Shown here: positions 45,874-56,159 of the stretch, piece after piece
How positions within the stretch are numbered: the first letter of the stretch is position 1
How the letters are laid out: each line of letters begins with the position of its first letter
Origin: Ophioderma brevispina
Lineage: Eukaryota > Echinodermata > Ophiuroidea > Amphilepidida > Ophiodermatidae
Assembly: GCA_023653785.1 (NCBI GenBank)
Contig: JAMKCH010019835.1
Coordinates: 248,001 to 312,000 of the forward strand
Length of the DNA stretch: 64,000 nucleotides
Direction: 5' to 3'
Notes under the pieces: model-generated
What the model was told of the DNA's origin: nothing
Databases searched by the model: none
Seen by the model: only the letters and a program-made list of their open reading frames with translations
Program-made: the position numbers and the translations under genes

Positions 45874-45883
45874 TTTATATAGA
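45874..45883 (+). promoter_or_regulatory. TATA-like box before the repeat-protein ATG
   Basis: TTTATATAGA lies about 30 bp before the ATG at 45912. If used, it would place a start site close to 45905 with almost no 5' leader. AT-rich context makes chance occurrence likely. Confidence 0.25.
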
Positions 45884-45911
45884 ACATATCCGAGCTTCCA
45901 GCAACACTGTT

Positions 45912-47207
45912 ATGTATCGGAAATCTAAAAGAAATTCTCCGTTTACTTTAAACGAGGGAAATGGTGTGATTCCAGCAAAAGTGAGTAGGACTAATTTCAG
46001 CCGTGACGCCGATATTAACAGCACGTCGTCCAGTAATTCACACGCTATATCACAAGAGAGTGGCTATCAAAGTTTCTCGTCATTCGACCCAAACTATTTG
46101 TGCAATATTTCTCCGTCAACACCATGTCCGATTCGCTATGTTTCAGAAAGCGATACCGACTCTTCGTCCTTGGTGTCACTTGACTTCTTCGGCACAAAAG
46201 AGAAAGCATTACCTGCTACAATACCTTTATTACAACCCCTGTCGTCTTCCTCAGTTGCCCCTTCTATTGATCACCACGCCAATGTACAATTTCTTATAAA
46301 TCCGTCTGTAAAAACAACGCTACCAATAACGAATTGTCAAGTGAATCAAGATCACGCTTTACCGCTGCCATTGATCAGTGGACTCAGAAGAACGTCAACG
46401 AGAGGCTCTTCTTTGAACAACCAGCAGCACCAGACGGTTTTAAGAGAAGACTCAATTGGTGATGAAAGCGATTCCCCGAATGATCCTGATTACCCTTCAT
46501 TTGTATCAGTTAACTTAAGTACGGCAAATGAAGATCCCATCTTTCCATTACACGAATCTTTGCCTCCAACTTTATCGCACACATCTTGCAATCCTGTCCA
46601 TGCACTCGAGTCAAGCAATTTTGTCGATGATTCGGAGGACAGAATTGACTTGTTTAACAATGAATTCTCTTCACAGCAATGCACACAATGTTCTGCGAAT
46701 TTGACCAAATTAACAGAGAAAAGACAACATAATTCTACTTCTTCGTTAGTGAATATTTTGCAAGAAACATCTTCTTCATTGGATTATATCGAGGAGAGAA
46801 TAAACGGCTGTTTGTCTGGGAATGAATCAGGATACAAATTAAACTCAACAGAAGCTGATGGTCTGGAAAGTACTGGTAAAGCTCACCTAGACACTCTAAG
46901 TCATTCCGAAAGCGATACTGAAACCTCTTCATTAATCTCAATCAATTTAAATCCAGTAGCAGATGGATCTTCTACTTCACCATTGCACACTTCTAATCAT
47001 CATTCTGAAACTGGCATTCTCAGGTGTAATGAAGACAATGAAACAAATGAATTGAACAATATGCAGCTGCTATTGAAGAAATGTACGAAATGCACGGTTC
47101 AGATTACTAGACTGTCAGATGTAAACGAACCGGGCCAAAACTTCTCACCATTTACAGGTAAAAAATTATATTCGGGTAACGATAAGGAGCTCTCGCGCTT
47201 GGTTTAG
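45912..47207 (+). CDS. Ser-rich repeat protein, 5' part
   Basis: A 431-codon frame starts with MYRKSKRNSPFTLNEGN. I do not recognise the family. The sequence is rich in Ser, Asn, Thr and acidic residues, with no signal peptide or membrane segment, and is probably disordered. Two motif types recur. The first is acidic-Ser, SESDTDSSSLVSLDF (residues 78-92) and SESDTETSSLISINL (about 335-350). The second is Cys-based, SSQQCTQCSANLTKLTE (about 252-268) and LLLKKCTKCTVQITRL (about 384-399). The first long repeat begins at AACAACCAGCAGCACCAGAC (46416). The frame stops at 47205-47207, but the repeat continues in another frame, so this is the 5' part of one larger gene rather than a complete protein. 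The first ATG was chosen because upstream sequence in this frame lacks the motifs. Confidence 0.7.
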   Translation: MYRKSKRNSPFTLNEGNGVIPAKVSRTNFSRDADINSTSSSNSHAISQESGYQSFSSFDPNYLCNISPSTPCPIRYVSESDTDSSSLVSLDFFGTKEKALPATIPLLQPLSSSSVAPSIDHHANVQFLINPSVKTTLPITNCQVNQDHALPLPLISGLRRTSTRGSSLNNQQHQTVLREDSIGDESDSPNDPDYPSFVSVNLSTANEDPIFPLHESLPPTLSHTSCNPVHALESSNFVDDSEDRIDLFNNEFSSQQCTQCSANLTKLTEKRQHNSTSSLVNILQETSSSLDYIEERINGCLSGNESGYKLNSTEADGLESTGKAHLDTLSHSESDTETSSLISINLNPVADGSSTSPLHTSNHHSETGILRCNEDNETNELNNMQLLLKKCTKCTVQITRLSDVNEPGQNFSPFTGKKLYSGNDKELSRLV

Positions 47208-48890
47208 GTGTAACATAAAAACAAATTATTCACGAGTACCTTCCACAGATGGAATAGAGCAGGTTCGTCAGTCAGACTGTTTTGTGAACAACCAACAACA
47301 GCAGACGGTCTTAAGGAAAGGTCCGATTGGTGATAAAAGTGATTCCACGAATGATACAGATTCTTCTTCACTTGTATCAGTTAACCTACGTAGCTCAAAT
47401 GAATATCCACTCTTTCCTTCACACGAAACTTCACCTCGATCATTGTCGCCTGCATCTTGTAATCTTACCCCGACAATCGAATCAAGCAGTTTTGTTGATG
47501 TTTCGGAGAACAGAATTGACTCGAGTAACAATGAATCCCCTTCACAGCAATTTACACAATGTTCTGTGAATTTAACCAGATTAACAGAAAAAAGGCAACA
47601 CAATTCTAATTCCTCTTCAGTGAACACTTTGCAAGAAACATCCTCTACATTGGATTCTAACGAGGAGAGAAGAAACGATTTAATGCCTGGCAATGGATCA
47701 GGATACAAATTAACATCAACAGAAGTTGATGGTCGACCTAATACCGGCCACCATTTCTCTCTAAATCATTTCGAAAGCGATGCGGAATCTTCATCATTGG
47801 TATCGATAAATTTAAATCCTGTATCAGATGAACCGTCTCCTCTGTTATCGCCTGCTTGTAGTCATCATTCTGAAAGTAACATTTCCGGCATTATTGAAGA
47901 CAATGGAATAAATGAACCGAGCAATATACAGCTGCTCTTGAAGGAATGCAGCAAATGTACCGTTCCGATAACTAAAATGCCAGAGGTATGCGAACTGGAC
48001 GTAGACGCTATAAGCAATGCGGGTAAAAATTTATATTCAGGTAATGCTAATGATCTTACGAGCTTGAGCTTGTCTAACAAAGTAAGAAACTATACAAGAT
48101 CGCGCACAGATGTTATGGAGGTGGTTCGGCAGTCAGACTCTTCTGTAAACAGCCAACAACACCAGACGGTTTTGACAAAAGAACCGAATGATCAAAGCGA
48201 TTCCACGAATAATACAGATTCCTCTTCATTTGAATCCGGTTTAAGCACAGGAAATGGAGACACAGACTTTCAGTTACAAGATTCTTTGCCTCCATCTTTA
48301 TCGCCAATATCTTGCACTCTTACCCCGGCAATTGAGTCAAGTAGTTTAGGTGATGATTCACAGAATAGAATTGATTCGAGTAACATTGAATTACCTTCAC
48401 AGCAATGCACACAATGTTGTGTAAAAATTGTGACCAAATTAACAGAAAATATGCAACATAATTCTACTTCCTCGTTACCGAACACTTTTCAAGAAACATC
48501 CTCCACTTTGGATTCAATCGAGGAGGGAGTAAACGTTTCGTTGTCGGGTAATGAATCAAAATGCACTGATAAAGTTGACCTTGATACTTTGAATCCTTCT
48601 GAAAGCGATTTGGAAACATCATCATTAATTTCAATCGATTTAAATCCAATATCAGATGAATCTGCTCCTCCAGCATCGCCTTCTTCTGATCACCATTCTG
48701 AAACTAACATACTTGGGAGTATTGAAGACAATGAAATCAATGAATTGAACAAAGTACAGCTCTTATTGAACGAATGCACCAAATGTACCGTTAAGATAAA
48801 TAGAATACCAGAGGTATGCAAACTGGACGTAAACTCATCATCAATTACGGATACTAATTTATTTGCAGGTAACGCTGGTGAGTATCCGAG
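46416..48890 (+). repeat. Three ~0.87-kb coding super-repeats
   Basis: Starts marked by AACARCCARCARCASCAGAC lie at 46416, 47287 and 48148, giving periods of 871 and 861 bp. Each unit encodes two Cys motifs (a QQCTQC type then an LLLKECTKCTV type) and two acidic-Ser motifs, ending in a GNA/GND-containing linker. The third unit runs into diverged half-units. Similarity is clear at both DNA and protein level. Confidence 0.75.
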
Positions 48891-50771
48891 CTTCCGGTCC
48901 AATACAGATATACACTTTTCACGTGGATCTTCCACAGATAGTACAAAGCAAGTTTCCAAGATGACCGACGAAGATCAACTTGGTTATGAAGGTGATAACG
49001 AAAATGATTCAGATTGTTCTGGGAACTCAGTCGCCTTTTTTCGCCATTCAACTTCTGACTTGACTCTACCTTTACTTAACAAAGTATTCAGCTCTCAAAC
49101 ACAATATGACGTCACCGAGGCTGAAAAAGTAAAGTTGCTCTTAAAGCAAAGCGAAGGGTGCAAGGTGCAATTAACCAAATTACCAGACAAAGAAACAGAA
49201 GGCTCTATTTTGGACGCAAACAGCACAATTAGACGCCTGTCGTCGTTACCATCGTCTCCAGACGAAGCTGACTCAGCTGTTGAAGCAACGATCTGTGCAT
49301 CAACGGTTGAAGATGAACACAATCATGAAACCAATTTAGTTAATCATGTGCATATTGACAGAGATATACCAACTCCGGACCGGTCCCTTAACGAGTATCA
49401 ACATTCAGATCAATCTGCATCATATGCTACAGACTTATTTCGCGTGTCTGGCGTGGAAAACGATATTAGCTTTCGAAATAAAAGTAACTCCGAATGTGAG
49501 ACAATTTCTTCGTCTTTAATATCAGTCGGCCCATTCATGACAACTGGGCAATCCGCCAATATGGCTTCTTGTCCTATAATATTAGGAACCAGTTCAACTT
49601 CTCCGGTTGTGGACAAAATCTCTAACACAAGTAATTCCCAACTATTACAACAGCAATGTACCTTACATGTGGTAACTAACTGTCTGCCAGTCGCCAACGA
49701 TTTACCTTCGACAGATTCAGTTGAAGACAGGACAAATTTCCTTTTGCCTTCGCCAATAACACACAATACAGTTGAATCGCCTTCAGAAATCGAAGACGTG
49801 ATGCATGAAATGTCTGATATGGACCATCGTGACTCTGACTTTGATTCGCATTCATACACATCGGCGTCTATTGGATCTCCTTTCAGGGAAGAATCATCGA
49901 CTGGCGTATTACCTGTTTCCATTGTATCATCACATAATGTATCCTTGGATAATAATGTAACAGGTCCTGATGAAAACAATTATTTTTTTTTTAACCATAT
50001 GATCAACACCAAGGTAGAACTACTGTTAAAACAATGTGTCAAGTGTACCGTACCTTTGATTAATTTTCTAAACCCAGAAAATCAAAACCAAACAACTCCA
50101 CTTGTCATCCAAACTGGGACACCTACATCTTCCTCTTTACATTATATGACTTCTTCTCTGTCAGAAGTTGACGAAGTAAAGAGCGTGTCACAAAATTCAT
50201 ATCCGCCCGTCAATAGACATTCTTCTGAGACTGGTAAAGATTCGCCTCCATTGATATCCTTTGATTTACGCACCACAGCTAAGGATATTACGACATCTAG
50301 TTCTAGTACGCATAGCGATGTTCTCTTGGAAAGAAGCACATCTCGTCCGGGTTCAGACAATGACGGTCAAAATTTGGACTTCAACTTACTTTCGGCGCAA
50401 TGTATACAATGCACTGTTCCATTATCTAAATTGCCCTGCACGGAAAGCATCAACACCGTTGAGGGAGATTCTTTAACAACTTATGTCCAGGACAAAGAAA
50501 CGGCATCGTCTTCAGAAGAGCTCTATTCTCCATCATCCACCAGAGTAAAAAATGTCACAGATTCATCATCATCATTGATAGCAACTAATTTGCCAAGGAC
50601 ATCGAAAACAGCCAGCGTCCAATCGCCTTTTGTCCGTTCAGTTTCATCAGAATTTAATCCACTATCTATGGTTGCAGAAATGAAGATACTTCAGATTCAG
50701 AAAGTGATACTGACTCGTCCTCATTGTTATCATTTGATATATCAGGCGCACTAGATGATGACTTAGCTTAA
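47284..50771 (+). CDS. Ser-rich repeat protein, 3' part
   Basis: An open frame of 1,156 codons to 50754 continues the same protein after a frame change near 47195. Just upstream in this frame, RQSDCFVNNQQ matches RQSDSSVNSQQ at the start of the next repeat (48115-48160), which shows the join. It holds long repeats starting at 47287 and 48148, then more degenerate half-repeats. Cys motifs include QQFTQCSVNLTRLTEK, LLLKECSKCTVPITKM, QQCTQCCVKIVTKLTE, LLLNECTKCTVKINRI, LLLKQCVKCTVPLINF and LLSAQCIQCTVPLSKL. Acidic-Ser motifs include FESDAESSSLVSINL and SESDLETSSLISIDL. Near 50690 the frame changes again: the alternative frame reads NEDTSDSESDTDSSSLLSF and ends DDDLA, stop at 50769-50771. The annotated end uses that frame. 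Function unknown; no catalytic domain is seen. Confidence 0.65.
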
Positions 50772-52045
50772 TTTGACGTTCACTGTGGATGCGAACGGCA
50801 AAGGTCCTGCCTCATACGTCCACAGACGTGACGGCTGTACCGCGCCCTTAACCTAACCTAAAGAACATTTCCAATGGGACAATAATTCAACACCGAACAT
50901 CAAAATATTCCATCATAATCACTTGATGCACAAATACGCGAACCAAGTTACAAAACATTTCATCTTATGTACCAACCAATATCCAATTTCATCTTGTATT
51001 GCATTCAATATATCATTTGACGAAACCTTAGGTAAAGCAGAAGAATAAGACAATACGAGACTCACTAGTGATAAAAATCGTTCTATGGACCATTTTGTTG
51101 AATCAGGCCGAAGAACCGCGTCAGATATTGTTTTTAGTTAAAGTAGACCAATCCCGAGCTAATGCCGAAGTGACAAACATCCCAAAAGAACACGAACTTT
51201 GAAAATACCGACGAAGAATCATTTCCGATTCCTGGGTTACATAACAGAAGATGTCTCTCTCCAGAAGCTCTAGAAATCAGTACAATTTATGTGAATTGCA
51301 AAGATGACTTCAAGACAAACATTATGATAGTTGGACATTTACTCTCACGTTAGACAAGAATGGTCTTCTTATGACGAAGCTGTAAATAGAAGGAAAGCTG
51401 CAAATGAAGCTGTACGAAGAACGTCACTTAAAGGTTAAAAATCACAGCCTAAGCACAATGGAAAGGTATGTGGTCCGAATAATATGTATTTTTATGTGTC
51501 TTATACCTTGATCTTAAATAAAAAGCCAAATACGAAACGCTAATTGTAAAAAAACAAAGCCCCGTAAATGTCTTTTAGAATGCAGATACCAATCATTTTA
51601 CACATTTTTAATCTTAAGTAGTAATCTTTCTAATTCTTAATTTATCTCTATACCGATACAGATCGACATTGAACAAAAAATAATCAAAAGGGTTGTTCAT
51701 GCTGTTTAATGAGCTTGAATTACATTTTAGGTACCTTTACTATGAAAACGCCCAAGTTTCTTTCCATAGCAACCTAAAATCTCAGTGCTTACAGTGATGT
51801 GTATCTCTTATCAATACTTCGCTCCCTTGGTTATTAAAAAAAAACTATTCTGGTTATGAAGAAGTTTTCGTATTATGGATGATTCAAAGTTCAAGTTGAT
51901 ATTTTTAGCGTAATTATATATGAAATAAACCAGTAAAAATGTAAATGTGAAGATGTCGAAGTCTTGGCATTGTTAAGGATACAATAGCTTGCAGTTAATA
52001 TACTGAGATGAAATTTGCTGCATTTTCTCCTTGACTGATTCTAAA
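50772..52045. other. Probable 3' flank of the repeat-protein gene
   Basis: No gene is supported. A small frame at 51334-51430 reads SHVRQEWSSYDEAVNRRK and so on, with Arg/Glu-rich composition, and might be a stray exon; it has no recognisable domain. Confidence 0.35.
51517..51522 (+). terminator. Candidate polyadenylation signal
   Basis: AATAAA lies about 750 bp after the stop of the repeat-protein gene and is the first clear copy downstream in an otherwise non-coding stretch. No cleavage evidence. Confidence 0.25.
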
Positions 52046-52047
52046 CT

Positions 52048-52305
52048 CCCCGCCTAAAAAATCCGAAACGATATAAATTACTGTATTAAAAAGGTATGTA
52101 GGTATGTAGGTGAATTATAATAATAAATGCCAGGAGCGTTGTTCGCGAATGTGTTTGCTTATTGACCTGTGTCCGTAATGCATTGATAACGAAGCATGAT
52201 GTGGAAGTTTGAGAGATTTATCCAGCTGGCTTGGCGCGTTCATTTGAAAGCAAGTTTGAGCACGTTGATGGCCATTTCAACATCGTTCGGATTTTTTAGG
52301 CGGGG
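52048..52305. mobile_element. Inverted-repeat element with CCCCGCCTA ends
   Basis: CCCCGCCTAAAAAATCCGAA at 52048-52067 has a perfect 20-bp inverse at 52286-52305. The 258-bp element has no coding frame. Clear target duplications are not visible. Confidence 0.65.
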
Positions 52306-52440
52306 GGTATATTTCCTACTTACGTGAAGAATAACCTACTTTTCCCATCACATTTTGAACATGTGGCGGTATATTATTATTAAAAAGCTTATTTTGTAAC
52401 TACAGTAGGTAAGAGTGTCATGCCACCATGTAAATTAATA

Positions 52441-52464
52441 AAAAATAAATAAATAAATAAATAA
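52441..52464. repeat. (ATAA)n simple repeat
   Basis: Five to six ATAA/AAAT units in a row. Confidence 0.85.
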
Positions 52465-52808
52465 GGTACGCGCTTGCGTGGGAACACATTTCATGTATAC
52501 GTTAAGCTAACAATGGGAGAAAATCTCAGCAGCAGGTTGAATGTTTAAAGGTACGCTATTCAGTCTCCAGCTTAGAGTATATCCAATTTCACACACATGA
52601 TACTTTGAAAGAACTACAGACAGAAATAGCTAGGAATTCGGCGGACAATGTAAACCTGCTGAGCGTTCAATTTCATCAGAAGTAGCTCTGACTTCTTCAG
52701 GAAAATGGTTCACCTCATGGGCATTCTCGGTCGATTTTTATTGGTAATTCAGTGTTATATCATGATTACAGTGCATGGATAAAATCCGAGTGATATCATG
52801 ATATAAAA

Positions 52809-52967
52809 CAAATATTGAATGCCTATATTCGTGCAATAGTAAAAATATATAATTCGGTAAAATTTTGACTGTTCCATTTTACTCGGCTTCGCCTCGTGAA
52901 ATGGAAAAGTAAAAATTTGACCTCATGATATATTTTTACTATCACACTCTTAGGCATTCAATATTTG
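52809..52967. mobile_element. 159-bp palindromic element with CTCGGCTTCGCCTCG loop
   Basis: The ends are CAAATATTGAATGCCTA and its inverse. The sequence folds over nearly its whole length (ATAGTAAAAATATAT, TAAAATTTTGAC and TTCCATTTTAC each with an inverse), with a GC-rich apex ACTCGGCTTCGCCTCGTG. It is a compact palindromic MITE-like unit. Confidence 0.75.
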
Positions 52968-53245
52968 TATACTATCTTATGGTTTGCATTCTAGGAAACT
53001 GTAAGGTAAAGTAGGGGCATTGACTTGACACGTTGTTGCTCGTCACCTTACATCAACTGTTCCAAGCTTCACAAACAAATATCAAATATTGAATTAGGAC
53101 TTCACATGTAGATGAAGAAAAGAAAACCACCACATAATGCCATGACTGTTACAGCAGCTGGAGGGGGTGGGTGTCCCGGGACCAAAGCGCTCAACCCGCC
53201 ATCGCTTTAAAAAAACCGGAGTATCTACATAAGCCATATCTACCA

Positions 53246-53462
53246 GTTACGACTTTGTTGCACCCAACATTCAATTTCGAGTGCAACAAAATCGTATCTA
53301 CATCTAATCAGGCATATTTAGCCTAATAACTCTGCAATAAATTAGCTTAAATTGAGACTGTCACTTGAAATGTATAATCAAATTATGCGTAATGACCTAT
53401 TTGTTTTCATAATAAAAAAAATTGCCAAAAATGTCAGTTACGACTTTGTTACACTCACATGA
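53246..53462. repeat. Cluster of TACGACTTTGTTGCAC repeats in both orientations
   Basis: TACGACTTTGTTGCAC (about 53248-53263) is followed by its inverse GTGCAACAAAATCGTA at 53281-53296 and a third, direct copy TACGACTTTGTTACACTCA near 53440. The second and third could be the termini of a ~180-bp foldback element, with the first a stray end. Confidence 0.5.
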
Positions 53463-53630
53463 CGACATTTTTTTTTATTTTTGTGAACATGAAAATACTC
53501 ATTATAATTATTCCAATTTGGTACGTAATTTTAAGTTAGCTCTCAGTTCGCAAACCTTTAGAAAGGTTACGTGTTATCAGAACTTCAGAAGGTAAAGCAT
53601 CATTCGCTGTCAACTCAGTAACAACGAATG

Positions 53631-53665
53631 ATGCTTCAGTTCATGTCTGACATGAACTGAAGCAT
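53631..53665. repeat. Near-perfect 35-bp palindrome
   Basis: ATGCTTCAGTTCATGTC is followed by a single T and then the exact inverse. A CATCATTCG / CGAATGATG pair lies directly before it. It could extrude as a cruciform. Confidence 0.85.
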
Positions 53666-53692
53666 TTACGAGGTTCTAGCTTCAATATATCA

Positions 53693-54812
53693 TTAAGGGT
53701 AGTGTCAACCCTGGTGCTTTGTTTTTACCACGAATATGATTTTTGCACTTTAAACATCAAAAATGTGTTCTGTAGTTACCAAAAAAGGTTATCCACTGCA
53801 GACAATCTTGAGCTGTATTTTTGCCGATTTAAAACAGCTATTGGGCCATTTAAAGTCACAAAAAACTGCTTGAGTGTTCTAAACGGCGGGAATTTAAGCA
53901 CACTACACGCCGCCAGGCGCAAGGCGCACCAAGGCGCACCATCGCGTCGCGCGGTGAATTTTTGCTGCGTTATGAAGCGTTGCGCGTGTTTTAATGTACT
54001 TTTGCGCGAAACGCATCTTGGAAAAACGAAAAATAATATTTTGAAAATCAAACACAAGCGCTATTGAGCCCAGATGAATTTCAATTCTTCTCATTTCCGG
54101 AGTTAGAGACAAAATCTGTTTGATTCAATAGTGCCTAAAGATGTATTTTCATCACTTGCACAACATACTCAATTTGAAGTTCAAAGATAAAGTTATTTGA
54201 GAAAGAGACAGCTTGAAATGGCGTGAAAAGTCACTTTTTTACTAAAACACGGATTTTCTCAATGTTCAATTTTCGTAAAAGTTGGCAAATTTTCAGACAA
54301 GATAACTTCAAAAATACCGAAGTAAAAGGTAAGGTTTAACTTTCCTACGATAGCAATCGGTTTTCTCTAGGGACGGTTTCCCATTTTCATTTTTCGATTT
54401 CTAACTAAAGATATTCCCCCCCAATATATACTCAAATTTTGGAAAAGAAAAGTTTAAAAAAATCACACTTTTTGACATTTTTCCTTATATTTCGAAAAAA
54501 GTAAGCTCTATTTTTAAAAAATGAAAAAACCTTCCCTAGACAAATTTGTCTTGTTTCTAAAAAATAACATAAGAAATCATGAAAATTCTAATTGTTGTTG
54601 TTATGCTGTCTGAAAATTTTGGGGCAAAATCGTGCTTTTTTAGTATTTTTCTCAAAATACGGAAAGTTTTTTACATTAATCTGATGCCATCAATCGGATC
54701 ATCGTCCAATTTTCTTTCTAGAAATGTATACTTTTACATACAATAATCAAATATTTGCAAAGTTAAAAACCAAAATAGATACTTGGAAGCTCAAGGTTCA
54801 CACCGCCCTTAA
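53693..54812. mobile_element. Probable 1.1-kb TTAA element
   Basis: TTAA at 53693-53696 is followed by GGGTAGTGTCAACC. The other end, read inwards, is GGGCGGTGTGAACC after TTAA at 54809-54812. The inverted ends are short (about 14 bp with three mismatches), so the call is moderate. The interior has no recognised transposase. A GC-rich CGCCAGGCGCAAGGCGCACC patch lies near 53910. Confidence 0.45.
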
Positions 54813-55174
54813 GCGCCCTTAATGCATTTTGCCACTTTTCAAAAATCATATAGCGGCCCCTGCCTCGTTTTAGGGAAATTGTCCCTAGATCTAACAAGAA
54901 AAATAACGCTACCTCCTTTTTGCGGTGATCGTCATTTTCCGAAAATGACGTTAAGGATATAAGACTAGTAGTGATCTATTGGATCTTTTAAGGTAAAATG
55001 GTGAATCTTACATTTAATTTTCCAATATCATACTTCCTTTTGCCATAATTTGTTACTTCCTTTTTCTCTATGCGACACACATGGGAAGAGTTTGTAACTT
55101 TTAGAAAATAAGAAAGATGTTTCCCTATTAATCTTTTTCCTGGATATCCAGCCAGCGCACATTAGTATTGACAA

Positions 55175-55265
55175 AAAAATCCAAGTGCGGTTAGCCGGAT
55201 TCGAAGCGGCGACCTTCTTAATACTAGCACGCGGCTCTTGCCAACTGAGCATCAAGCCAATCTTA
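55175..55265 (-). ncRNA. tRNA-like SINE relic
   Basis: On the minus strand TGCTCAGTTGGCAAGAGC matches a tRNA A box and D arm with a GCTC/GAGC stem. About 30 bases on, GCCGCTTCGAATCCGGC forms a T arm with a canonical TTCGAAT loop. The anticodon stem does not pair, so it is not a functional tRNA. Inverted flanks (TTAATCTTTTTCCTGG near 55127 and its approximate inverse near 55460) and a following 36/37-bp tandem duplication point to a composite repeat. Confidence 0.55.
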
Positions 55266-55271
55266 GTAAAT

Positions 55272-55344
55272 GAGCGATAGATATAATCTATAGGTGTTAG
55301 GTCCGAAAGAGCGATAGATATATCTATAGGTGTTAGGTCCGAAA
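55272..55344. repeat. Two-copy tandem repeat, 37 and 36 bp
   Basis: GAGCGATAGATATAATCTAT and so on to GTCCGAAA is repeated immediately, the second copy lacking one base (ATAA versus ATA). It lies next to the tRNA-like relic. Confidence 0.9.
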
Positions 55345-56159
55345 AGCGTATCGCTTTCCTAGCGGATAGCATCAGAACGGTATATTTACATATACGCTCA
55401 TATACGCGCAAGCGCACACGGGTTTTCTTTTTTTTTCAACACAAAATGAGCTGGCCATCTCCAGGGAAAGATTAATACATATAATCATTGTCTTGCTGGA
55501 GCGAGAACTAAGTAGTTAAAAAATCTCAAAAGATGTTTCCCTGTTTATTTTGTGGTTATTTTACAGGGGTGTCTCGGAAAGAATTACACCCTAACAATTG
55601 GTGACCATAACTTCAAAAGTGAGTATCACATTTGATAAATTTAAAATGAATGCTTAAACCACAATTATTTTTCAATATTTTAATGTAAACATCACTCGAT
55701 TCGGTTCAGTAGTTTAAAGAAATAAGCGATTATGTAACACATGTCAATGGACACTTCCTTCCAAGTTTGTAAAAAAAAGTGATTCAGACAGAACAGGCGA
55801 GAAATAATCAATACTTCTTTCATCTTCTTTTTCATTTTATTTCTTTAAAACAAAATAAGATAATGATATTTTGCACCAGGTTCAAAATAATATTGCACAT
55901 ACATTACAAAAGAAATTTACATCTTTTCTTTATCACTTAAAAATTGAAGAAATGTCAGTGAAATCTTCAGTCTATTTGACAAATTAATGTTAATATCATG
56001 TATGTCGCCAATCCAAGCAAATTCCTTTTTCATTTAATTTAAATTGCATATCATCAGGCAGCTTTCTAGAAAAGTTATGCTTTGAAATTAATATTGAAAA
56101 CAAAGTAAAGTTTGATATTCAACTAGGTTGTGCATTATAAAAATCGGTTTCAACCACCA

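Noticed and set aside
47268..47708. Minus-strand frame of 146 codons, and several similar ones to 50360
   Set aside because: Shadow frames on the reverse of the Ser-rich repeat gene; they recur only because the repeats do.
50847..50860. CCTAACCTAA resembling telomeric repeats
   Set aside because: Only two units; not a telomeric tract.
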